A DNA stretch of 64,000 bases from Lineus longissimus (lineage: Eukaryota > Nemertea > Pilidiophora > Heteronemertea > Lineidae): assembly GCF_910592395.1 (NCBI RefSeq), contig NC_088313.1, positions 18,616,437 through 18,680,436 on the forward strand, written 5' to 3'. This document shows, piece by piece, positions 25,896 through 35,900 of the stretch (the stretch's first letter is position 1; each line of letters opens with the position of its first letter). The notes beneath the pieces were generated by a model that did not search any database, had not been told where the DNA came from, and was given only the letters and a program-made list of their open reading frames with translations. A program made the position numbers and the translations under genes.

Positions 25896-28800
25896 ATGCA
25901 TCTTGTGAGAAGACTGCTTGCGCTCCAGGTCATATCTGCTATTGGTATTATAACTGGAGATCTTGCCAAGGAATATGGAAACCGTGAGTGTTTTTTCGTT
26001 TCGTGTCGCCTACCACGATAGCTCATGTCTCATATATTTTCTAGTCTCATATAGGAGCCCTGTGGGTTACAGGCGTCCAGAACGGGTGGCCCGAGCTGGG
26101 TTCTTCATACACAATAGTATGAACTATTTCAATATCCAAAACAGTAATCAGGCTAACAATGACAGGTAAGTACTTCTTTGCTTTCACAATCACACCCTTG
26201 CCGGAAATCGAACCAACGTCTTCTGCAACCACGACAACTGAATCGACGAGTTTGAAATTTTCTCTGAAATATCGAAGTCGAAGTGTGTGCTACGGGTGCG
26301 CTACAAATCGCCCAAAGAAATGATGCGTACGTATTGACGATGTAAACAACAGGGTGGTCCAGAATTATTTTCCCATGCTCAATAGAATTCTATTGTCTAT
26401 CCGTTGTGTGAGGGAAAATAATTCTGGGCCACCCTGTTGTGCAATGTTGCTGAGTGTGGCAATTTCTCTGTGTATCCCCTCAATTTGTACACTGCAATAA
26501 CATTTAGAGGTCCCTACGATATTTCTTCCCACCACCAATACAATAAAAAAAAAGTTAATGCCATAATTCCAGTGCCAGACTTCCATGAAAATAAAATGCT
26601 GCATATAGTGGCGTGTGCCCCAGTAAGGATCTTTTAGATCATATAAACGATATGAGATTGTATATGCGATACGGAAGCGACGACGGCCAAGAACGCCACT
26701 GATATAAGTATCAACATCCGGCTCAAATGTCGTGTTTCCTTCCCTTGGGTCTCTGCAGCCTCTTCCGTGACGCCCATCTCCTTCCGATTGGTAGAGGCGG
26801 AGCGCTGGGTCATGATGATCCAGAGATTACAGACGACCAAAACGATGAAAGGGGCCACACCACCGATGACAAGGTAGCACACGTCCACCATAGTCTCCAG
26901 GGAAGGGTGACCCGGTATCGATATGGCAAGAACAACGGCATATTCTGCAAACAAAACAAGGACTTTGTTGATGGCCCAGCTGCCTGTACTTTAAGAAAAA
27001 AGTCTCAAGAAAACGTTTGGAAACACGTTGACAAGAAATACTGCTTCAAGTATCAGGCAACTTGACGGTTGTCCACAGTTTTCACCGTTTGAGATGTAAC
27101 AAGCAGCTGGGATACAAAGTTCGCGCTTCTGGCGATACTTTGCAAGATAAAACACGTGCTATATGATTGGCTGTCGTAGTTCTGACGTCATCGAACTACA
27201 TGTATTCTCAAGCTGTTACTTTTCCTCGGAGTCTTGACTTTTGAAGAACACAGATGCAGAAAGGGGTTCAAAGCAGCATGGCACTTCTTGGCGAGGGTCT
27301 TCGTATCAAATGATCAGAATCAGGATGACCTGTAAGAGCCACGTCACATTCTGATGGTCTAAACAGTAATACCTGGCTGGCCTCTGCCGGCTTCTTTATG
27401 AAAGTGCAAAGGTGGGTAAAGAAGTGGAAAATGTTTCCTAACCGCCATCGTCCGACTCGTGCTTGAACACGAAAAATATATGGATGTGGATTGCCACGAT
27501 GGTGGCCACGCAGATGCCAATATCTCGTGCAGCTTTAGTCGGGGTGCACTTTGTTCTTGCTGCCGGGGGGAATCTGACAACGATGAGACGATCTACTGAC
27601 ATGAGAGTCAGAAAGAGTCTCGAGAGGACACCTGTTGAATGGGCAACATAATAACACCATCAGAAAGTCGAATAATGTCGATACCAATCGTATACATGTT
27701 AAAAACTACTCTTCACCGGCTGAAATATTTTTGATAACATTGATTAATTTTTTTATCAGCTGATCAATATCCATCCATCCAACTTGCTTCATTTGTTGGC
27801 TTGAAAGCTTTAATTCAAATGAATATGCATCGCTCGGGGTGATTACTCGTCATTTATATTATGATGTGAAGTGTTCAGACATTGCAAGCTTGGGCGATAC
27901 GAATTTTCTTAGGAAGGGAATACTGGCCCTTTAAATGCAGCGCTATACTTCTTACTAACGTGCATAAATGGAGTCGTGATGCAATGTCTACGAATTTCAC
28001 AATATCTCCTCTGGTTAGAGGAAAACGGAGTGATATATCCTTTTATATTAGTTTATTTGACAGACGTGTGACGATGCGGGTGTTCAGGTACATATATGCA
28101 TGAAGTTAATCCGACCCTCGTAGCTCCCCAAGCTACCCGGGTGTGTCCCAGAGCGTAGAATCTAATACATTTACTCCAGTAAGAATTTGCATCCGTTGAA
28201 TTCCTACCCCAGTGATCCTGATTTTCTCAATAGATCTTAGCCAATGTATGATCGTTCAGACCCATTTTTTGATGTTTGTCATTCTTTTGCATCAATAACT
28301 GGTGTGAACGAGTATATTGGGTTAGTTACATCTGAAGAATGCGAATATCTCAACATTTTGGACAGTGATGGAAGCGTGTCACCGAACTATTGCAAATCGA
28401 TAGCCACAGGTACATTGCAGCAATAATTCATAAAGACTGGTTTTGGTGAATTCTTGATTGCAGTCATGAAATATTTTGTGGTCATAATGAATGAATGTCC
28501 ACCGACTCAGGAAGAAGAAACAAGATGGGTCAGTCGATTTTGAGAATTACTGCAGTGTCCGACTAAAGATTTAGCTGTTTTACCAACTATGGTTGCATAA
28601 GAATGACTGGGCTTGGATACCATCATCATTATTTCTTCACTAATGGGATCGTACTCGGCTGGAGTATCCTTAAGCCAGACTTGGGCGATCAGTATGTTAG
28701 ATCTTATCTGGCCTGTGCTGTTTTCTGCCGGCTACAGAATTGTTTAACTATCAATATACTGCCTGATGACGCGCTGTATGTTTGTCAGATGAGCACAAAG

Positions 28801-30521
28801 AGAGGAACGTGCATTGAGAAGGAGGACGCCATCGTCTACCAAGGCGCCCGCATGTTCCAAAAAAAGGTAACGTTAGCATATATACGTATGACGAAAGCAA
28901 TTAATTGAATTATGATGGATCATCAGATCTCCAGAAAGTAACCGTCCAATCTTTCTCTGTAGCGCACTACCCGTGGGGGTTCTTCAAGACGGAGCATGAG
29001 GCATCATTCACTTATGCATGGCTTTTACGAGGCTTTACAGTTCCCCTCGTCAAAAGCCAATGCATAGTGTACTGTGTGTATAACTATATAGTGCGAGTCG
29101 AATATCGGCCCAATTTTCTTGGCTTTACGCCGCGTGCTACAGGCATGCAGTAGAGTCGTTCATGTATAGGAGGGCTGGGTGCAGTACGGTCCTACATTCG
29201 CCGTATATTGATGTACAGATGCAGTGAAAACTGTGTAAAGTGAACAATCACCCTTTTCGAATGATTGTTCATTCCAAACACGTTACACTGTGTATCTTTT
29301 GCTCCGATCTAGCATCATCGACACAGAAATATACTGTGTTTTTTAAAAGTTTTTCTCCGAGCACCTCCGTCATTCCTGGTAGGTTCCGGTTTAGCGCCGT
29401 TAATTTGGAACTCGGCGTGCTTTTTCTTTTCAATCTTATCGCAACTGATGTAGGCGAATCACATTATAAAATATAACGCACTCCGAAGGATTGCCCTAGT
29501 TCCTCCTATAAGAACAAACAGAAAGAGCATGGGTGTTGTTTTTAATTCTTTCCGATCGTTGATTATGGTGATCTATGAGGATGAGCCAGTACCCTGGTTT
29601 GTCGTCAGTGTTTATAGCGTTAAACATGATGACAACACCTCGACGGTGCTCTATAATTCCTCATGTTTCATATATCGACCAAGAGGGGAAGAAGTCAAGA
29701 CCTGGGACACACCTGACATGACCATGATGATGACACTAACCAATTCTAAGCCCACAGGTGACAAGACCAAGCTAAATCCTGCAGTCAGAATGTATGATTT
29801 TGCAAAAGGGAAATTTGTGGGGCGTTTAGTAATCCCTAAGGAAGAGCCGTGTCTTCGCTGGCGGCACAGGGTTGGAAATATTTTTATCTCCACGATGGGT
29901 ATAAACAATGACTCCGATTTGTACATTGGTTGTCTGACAGGACACGGAGACGCTTACATTCATCTGACAACGTATGCTCGGTTGCCAATGACGTCGGTAG
30001 GCAAATATAAGGTCATCCACCTCTCACTTCGGTTCAATACATTACTTCATGTGAAGCATACACAATGCACAATTACTCATGTCCAAATAGAGCCGTTTTT
30101 GGATGGTTTTGCCATCTCGAAATATGATTACCTAAACCACATACTAGTACTACACCTTCTGCGCAACATTCGATATGGCCTGACCACGAAGCAGATAGGT
30201 GTTCTGAAATTTCCTAGTGTTTGTAGAAGCATAGCGACGCACAGGAAGCGAGGCATATACCTCATGAGGAGTCTTGCTCCAAACCCGGGCTTCGTGAACA
30301 TAGAAGTTGGTTCCTTAGTGAACAACAGTTTGGGGCAGGGGAACTGTGATGCATTCAGAAAAACCCGTGTTATGATTCAAGGACCCCAAGGTGAAAGTAA
30401 CAGCCTACTCGAAGATCGTGCCCCGGATGTGTGTCTGGATCGTCTCATGAACATACTGCATATACATCTCAACAAGCGGGGTGCCTACGATACGGTTGAT
30501 GTGTACAGAATCATACAGTGA
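25896..30521 (+). CDS. Unrecognised secreted protein: signal peptide, PAN/apple-like region, novel C-terminal domain
   Basis: I do not recognise this gene. The four-exon model rests on matching phases. Exon 25896-25983 begins MHLVRRLLALQVISAIGIIT, a good signal peptide, with an A at -3. Exon 28260-28409 and exon 28679-28866 are cysteine-rich; the second has a CAVFCRLQNC...YVC pattern resembling PAN/apple domains. Exon 29454-30521 follows a long pyrimidine tract and TAG acceptor. Phases run 1, 1, 0, giving 497 residues with no stop. The last 355 residues form one uninterrupted block with short hydrophobic strands, no transmembrane segment, and motifs such as MYDFAKGKF and VGNIF. A diverged copy of that block follows at 30749-31732. 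The first intron (2.3 kb) contains a GPCR fragment on the other strand. Likely extracellular. The two middle exon starts are the weakest points; the 1068-bp open frame is secure. Confidence 0.6.
26346..26440. repeat. Foldback/MITE-like inverted repeat, 29-bp arms
   Basis: Left arm 26346-26374 and right arm 26412-26440 are inverted copies (core CAGGGTGGTCCAGAATTATT, matching CAGGGTGGCCCAGAATTATT on the other strand) with a single mismatch around a 37-base centre. Ends of the CAGGGTG type recall mariner-like terminal repeats. No transposase is present, so this would be a non-autonomous miniature element or a solo hairpin. It sits in the intron of the secreted-protein gene, just beyond the last seen GPCR exon. 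Confidence 0.85.
26634..27631 (-). CDS. Class A (rhodopsin-like) GPCR, partial or broken
   Basis: Two phase-matched exons on the minus strand. Exon 27631-27443 (acceptor CAACAG, donor GTTAGG) encodes the end of TM3, with the DRY-equivalent SVDRLIVVRFP, and TM4. Exon 26944-26634 (acceptor TTTGTTTGCAG) encodes the second extracellular loop, TM5 (CYLVIGGVAPFIVLVVCNLW), a charged third loop, and a TM6-like segment (LILISVAFLAVVASV), before a stop. The joined frame is continuous. I cannot find exons for TM1-TM2 or TM7, the canonical CWxP of TM6 is absent, and the last exon runs into a stop without a good donor. It is therefore either a pseudogene or a gene with unlocated exons. The loop sequence after TM3 (RFPPAARTKCTP) resembles invertebrate peptide-receptor-like GPCRs, but the ligand cannot be inferred. 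It lies wholly inside intron 1 of the plus-strand secreted-protein gene. Confidence 0.65.
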
Positions 30522-30748
30522 ACTTTGAAATAATGTTTTACCATATGCAAGCCATTTCATTTTATTCATTGTGATTTACATGTAGGCCTATAGAAAAGAA
30601 AAGAAACCTCTTAACTTTTAAAAACCGAGCGTTTTGTTGCAACTTATTTCTAATACTTAGGACACTACGCCTCAATTTAAGCCGCGACAAGCTTCATTTT
30701 TGTTATTTGCACCCTCCGTATCTTTGAGACCCTTTATACGAATGTTGA

Positions 30749-31732
30749 ACTCTATCCTGGTACATATTGAAGGACTCGGGCAGACTACATTTCGTCTTTC
30801 TCAAAAGGTTACCATTTCGACCACCATTGATTGCGGAAAACGTTAATGATGGTTGGTGGTTCGAAGGGAGAGTAGGTGGACGCTTCGTACTGATAATTGG
30901 ACCAAGCTCGACACCTTTCACGAAAGTTATAAATTATGGCTTGAAAGGCGCATCTTACGGCATTTTGTCAAGCACAAAATATTACAGGGAAGGCCTAGAA
31001 AAGTACTGGGGTGTCTACGATTGGTTTCTGATTATAAAGAAGCAGAATGCCGGATACATCATGTACGATATGAAACTCGGAACCTTTTGTGATCTTATCA
31101 TACCCAACATTGGTAAATGCTTCACTGGGAAGCCAGATCAATATGGGAACATCAAAATGAATTTTGGATTCAGCAGAGTGGTCCTAATCATTTGCTTACT
31201 GTACGATCCATTCGAAGGAATCATTTTTAAACTACCAAAACCTCATGACAAGCAATTTGTATTAACGAATGGTGTTAACGTGACTCTAAAGAGCACTCAG
31301 GTTTTTGGCCTGAGCACAAATATTTATCTCAGTTACCAAAGGTCTGGAATTTCCTATGTTGTTGCTCATCTGAAGTCAAATGACTACAAAGCCGTTGACT
31401 TAAAACTAGAAAAACGATTCGGCGAGAGTATGAAAACGGATTTGGCCATGTTTCATCACCAGGAACTGGTGTTGTCGTGGTGGTTACCTGGCCCTCGCGG
31501 TGTCGGCTTTATACCCTACTGTGATGCACATGACGGCATAGTAAAAAACGTACCTGAAGCAATCATGAAACGTTTTGTCCCACACTTCCCCGAAATGACA
31601 CGTGAAAGCTTTCTTTCTAATTACTACATCAACCCGACCGATGGTTCGTTGCTTTATACACAATGTGCCCCACGAAAACCAGGCATCAAAAGGCATATCA
31701 AATCTCTTATAATATATTCCATGGTCTATTAA
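30749..31732 (+). CDS. Diverged duplicate of the secreted protein's terminal exon
   Basis: An open block of about 320 codons, ending in TAA, that starts 228 bp after the stop of the preceding gene. It has no in-frame ATG near its beginning, so it is unlikely to be a separate intronless gene. It is related to the 29454-30521 block: shared layout LKR..PPL / LRR..PPI near the start, MYD..xGxF...IP....C then GNI in the middle, and similar length. It could be an alternative last exon. An AAG/GAC junction at 30772/30773 would keep phase 0 after exon 28679-28866, though the pyrimidine tract there is poor. It could also be the remaining exon of a duplicated gene that lost its 5' part. Function unknown. 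Confidence 0.6.
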   Translation, partial: TLSWYILKDSGRLHFVFLKRLPFRPPLIAENVNDGWWFEGRVGGRFVLIIGPSSTPFTKVINYGLKGASYGILSSTKYYREGLEKYWGVYDWFLIIKKQNAGYIMYDMKLGTFCDLIIPNIGKCFTGKPDQYGNIKMNFGFSRVVLIICLLYDPFEGIIFKLPKPHDKQFVLTNGVNVTLKSTQVFGLSTNIYLSYQRSGISYVVAHLKSNDYKAVDLKLEKRFGESMKTDLAMFHHQELVLSWWLPGPRGVGFIPYCDAHDGIVKNVPEAIMKRFVPHFPEMTRESFLSNYYINPTDGSLLYTQCAPRKPGIKRHIKSLIIYSMVY

Positions 31733-32358
31733 CCAGGTGCGTATAGCTGTCTTACAGCAACACAAGGATTTGTTATGAACAACTCACAAAACATATTTCT
31801 CTAGCGACTTTCTACTAGGCAAAACATGATTGCATCTACAACACAGCAGTTTACTTAGTTACAATTATCTGTTTAATATAGATTAGAGGTATAGATTTGG
31901 CTGTTTAACTCATTTTCAATGAAAAATATCGAGGACACACAGGGATCTATTTATAACAGGTATCTGATCCAATAAAGCCAAGTAGCACATACTCACTTCA
32001 CACGAGCCAATGTTAGAGGTACACACCCAATCAGGAATTTATTGACAACACCGCTGATATCTAAAACTGAGCAGGATCACATAACATTAAAACCTATACG
32101 AGGGTGATTGTCCCATTATATCATATCTCCTCTTGATGTCAGCTTCTCTCCCGAGTCAGCCATGGAAAACCTCAGTTCCACACTTGATTTGAACTCTCTG
32201 GGGGCAAGGACAGTGAATTACTTCACACTTGGTTCGTACAACTTATGGCATTCAACCTTTCCGATGATGTTGGTGCGAAACATTGTCTTCAAAGCAATCA
32301 AATCACAAGTTAGCCCATGCTGCTCCATCAATATTAGCCTCTCTCACGCTGACGGTTG

Positions 32359-32373
32359 GTTATCCATGGAAAC
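32359..32373. promoter_or_regulatory. RFX X-box-like site (3-bp spacer)
   Basis: GTTATCCATGGAAAC matches two RFX half-sites (GTTATC and GGAAAC) with a three-base spacer. It lies about 600 bp beyond the SLC6 stop. A single match of this kind can occur by chance. Confidence 0.3.
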
Positions 32374-32960
32374 TTCGAGTCCACCCTTGATATTTGACGA
32401 CTGAGCAAAGACACATGAAATAGTCCACTATAACGGTACGATTTCACACTTTTCATTGGTTGGCACAACTACCTCTCGGTGACGTTCAACTTGTCGGAGA
32501 ATTTTCACACCGGTCGTGTCATCGAGCGCAGATGTTGCAATGGAGCCGTTCGCGTCGCAGAAATTGGTGGTCAATGTCACGATGTTTTCACCATTCTCTC
32601 GTGGCTTGATTGACTCAATGAATCTCTGAAATATGGACGAAAGACTGTACATTTTGGAAAATGAGAGTGGCGATCATCAAGGAACTACTATTTTTGTGGG
32701 CAAGACATTTAACCATGGTGCTTCTCCGTCACCCCCAGGTTGGTAAAAAGATACGAGTCTTGCTACAGGGCAGCATACCTCGGATATTTCCTTAAGAGGG
32801 GGATACGCCAGTTGCATACCAGCTGTGAACATTTCCCAAGGACAGGTTCTCGCTTGATGCGCCATTCAGCTGTGGTAATAGCCGCAAGGACGTTATGTAT
32901 TTGTCATAACAATCATGTTATTGTAATAATTACGTATTACAGCGGCTAATTGTGTCTGTA

Positions 32961-32975
32961 CCCCCCCCCCCCCCC
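32961..32975. repeat. Poly-C tract (15 C)
   Basis: A homopolymer of 15 C just downstream of the SLC6 stop. Such runs are prone to length error in assembly; it has no coding effect. Confidence 0.9.
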
Positions 32976-32988
32976 GCACTGATTCGGA

Positions 32989-35900
32989 TTAAACTTGCGG
33001 TTGACAGGAATATTCTCCTATACGAACCTCCCAGAGACTTCCCTCCTCACTCCTCAGAGCATGAACCGCTCCGCCAACAAAACAAGCCATCATTGGCAGC
33101 ACAGCAATGAACCAGCCTAACATCCCAGCCCAGCGGTGGTCGGAGCTTTCCTCGGCAACTGGATAGACAATGAATTTGAAAATCAGGATGCACTGAAAAA
33201 GATACAAGTCATGATTATGATCTCGGCTTCGGAGATAGCATACTGTCGTGATCAGATCACCAAATGCAAGTTGTTTTTTTCGACATATTGTTGATGCACA
33301 CTTTGAAGTGGTAACGTCCTTTGACGTAGGCTTGTGCGCATCGATTAAGGCAATTAAGGTGTTGATTAAGGTGTTGATTGTATCCGCTGAAGAAGAAAGG
33401 GCTGTAAGTGGGGATGTTGTCTCAAAGCAAGAAAAACCTACTGCCGAATAGGTTACGAGTCCTCGAAAACCTTTAGACTAGATGTCGACTTACGGTTGTG
33501 GCAAGTCCAGCTAGCCCATACCATATGCTGATGGAAAGCCTCTCAATAGGCACAATGTAACTGTCCAGTTTTACTGAAAAAAAGAGATTTCGCGTTTAAA
33601 GGCAAAACCCACCGAATTTGCCATTTTTAACTAGACTAGTCATCTTCATGTATTGAAAAGTACAAACTCATCAGAAAAGCATTCTCACAAGGAAGAGGTA
33701 GAAGCCACACAGAGACAACACGTTTCATTGGTCATATACTTACAATATCCAATGATGAATGGTGGTAGACTCAGAGCAATAATGAGGTAAAACAATCTGT
33801 ACATGTAACTCTCAAACAACTTGTAGTAATGATAGCCAGCCTGAAAGGGTAAAGATAGTATGTGTTATATCATCAGATTCTGTAAAATGCCACATCAATG
33901 CAAGTGTGACTCAGTTTGTAGAACTCATCTGAAAAACACAGGCAAAAATACAGCCGTATGAGGACCGACTCCAATGCATTTTGTACTTTCTTAAGGAGGT
34001 CTACTAGAGCTGAGAGTGGCAATATGCGTGGAGGTTTGGCCAAGTCTCGAAGATAGAATAGAAAAACGCTTTGTGTTATGAATCCTCTTTTCACGAGAAG
34101 GGAACAGCAACAGAACCCTGTAGTTCTTGACCACCACTCACTTCTGTGACGTACGGCAGTCCAACGAAGAAGCCTAATCCACATAACGCCACGCTCATCA
34201 GCTCGTATCGCCGGAAAACATTCTTGAGGAAGCTCGGTCGGAGCGAAACCAACGCTTCCTGGATCGCCAGCAGCACAATCGCCTGAAAGGAGAAGACAAG
34301 ACCTAACGATGTGACGCATGTCGAGCATTTTATTCTGGGAGTGTATCAAAGATGCGACACAGGGTACATATCATCAATAAATTAAATCTCGTGTTACCCT
34401 GTATGGGTACCAAAGGCGTGATACCCACGCTGGGTCAATCAAAAATGCGATACCCATGGTAGTAGGTAATGTTCTTCAAGCAACTTGGTGCATTTGACTC
34501 ATATCACCACTAGAAGTGACATATCGTGCTTGTTCGGCATTCGTATAGGCCTCCCATGAGCGAGAACGTCTGATTGGCCAAATATGACCGGATGGCGTTG
34601 AAGAAAGTGCCCTAAGACTGACCGACAGGTGCTTAAAGAAGGTGCATAGTGAAAACATTGTGCATGTACGTACCTGCTTGTGGAGAATAAAGATCATCAC
34701 AAAGAGAAAGAAGATGCAGGCTATGACCGGAGACACTCGCAGAGTGCTGAACGCATCCGGCATTGTTATAAATAACAATTGGTCATCTGAAGAAGAAAAA
34801 TGCCATGATGATTATGCTGCTGACAGTATGATATAACTTTGTGATGGGTCTTTTGCGGGGATGAATCGACCTTGTTTCTGTAAAGGCTGCATTTTGCAAC
34901 CAAATCGACAAAATATTGCTGGGAAGACAGGCCAGAAGATGTCGTCAACGATGGTTGGATCCAGATTGCTTACCCTTCTTGAAGACATCCGAGAGCGGCA
35001 ATCCTCTACTCCTGGCCAAGCCGTATATGTAAGGCGCAAGAGTTATGGTACACAAGTGAGGCAGTACGCCGTGCAGTGACAGCAACAGGATCCAGGATCT
35101 GCAAGACAGGATAAATAGTTCTAAAAAGGATCGAGTGTGGCTTTCCGATGGTGAAAACCGCAAGTCGCTGGCCACTTTTGTTTCACGAGTTATGGGCAGC
35201 TTAATAAGTGAAGGTAGATCTTTAAAATGTCCTGTACGGAATTTCTCTGAGATGTATCGCTCCTCCAACAATAATTACAGTTCGAAGAAATTGGTTTTGT
35301 CATAATTATGTCCATTGTTAGAGCAAACAGAATTCGAGAAAAGGAAACTCACATGTGTGTGGTTGCTTTCTTCTCACTGACATGGCTTCCAAGAGTGGGT
35401 AAGACGCCAGCCCACAGCCCTATACATGTGATATGCTGGAACATACCGTGAATCCAAACCTGTAATGAAGGCAAACGTGTGTAAAGAAAAGTAAACCATG
35501 TAAGGGAGCCACAAGTAGCAAAGACAAGTGATAATAGCTTCAAAACCGAACGATCACCCTCCATCAATGGGTGTAAATATCTCAATTTGTGTTCACTTCA
35601 AGAGAGGAACCAATAAGTCATACCAATGAATTTCCCAGCGACATCTTAGAGGTTATCCGTGATTCCACGCTCCTAACAGCAGCAGTGCGGTACGCAAGCA
35701 ACTTCTTCGCCGCGTTGCCTCTGTCGAAGATTGCACCAACAGCGTAGGCAGAATCTGGTATTGCGGCATATCCGTAGATCATCACGCAGAACATGAGGAG
35801 CATCACTAAAGGCCCTGTCACGTAGCACACCTAAAATAGGGGCGAGGATATCAAAGGGGAAAAAAAGCTCAATAGTTATCTCATACTTGAAGACATTATC

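Larger units (their letters stand above)
31733..32988. other. Gap between secreted-protein locus and SLC6 gene
   Basis: No secure gene. A minus-strand frame at 32428-32652 preceded by a TATTTCAG acceptor has a protein-like translation (ending VVVPTNEKCEIVPL) and could be an alternative 3' exon of the SLC6 gene or a stray exon. A plus-strand frame at 32108-32404 is unsupported. A 15-base C homopolymer lies at 32961-32975. Confidence 0.35.

Noticed and set aside
29465-29471. TATA-box-like TATAAAA upstream of the long open frame at 29529
   Set aside because: A pyrimidine-rich acceptor ending at 29453 lets the frame join upstream exons in phase, and the TATA-like string would then lie inside coding sequence. 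An intronless TATA-driven gene remains possible but is less supported.
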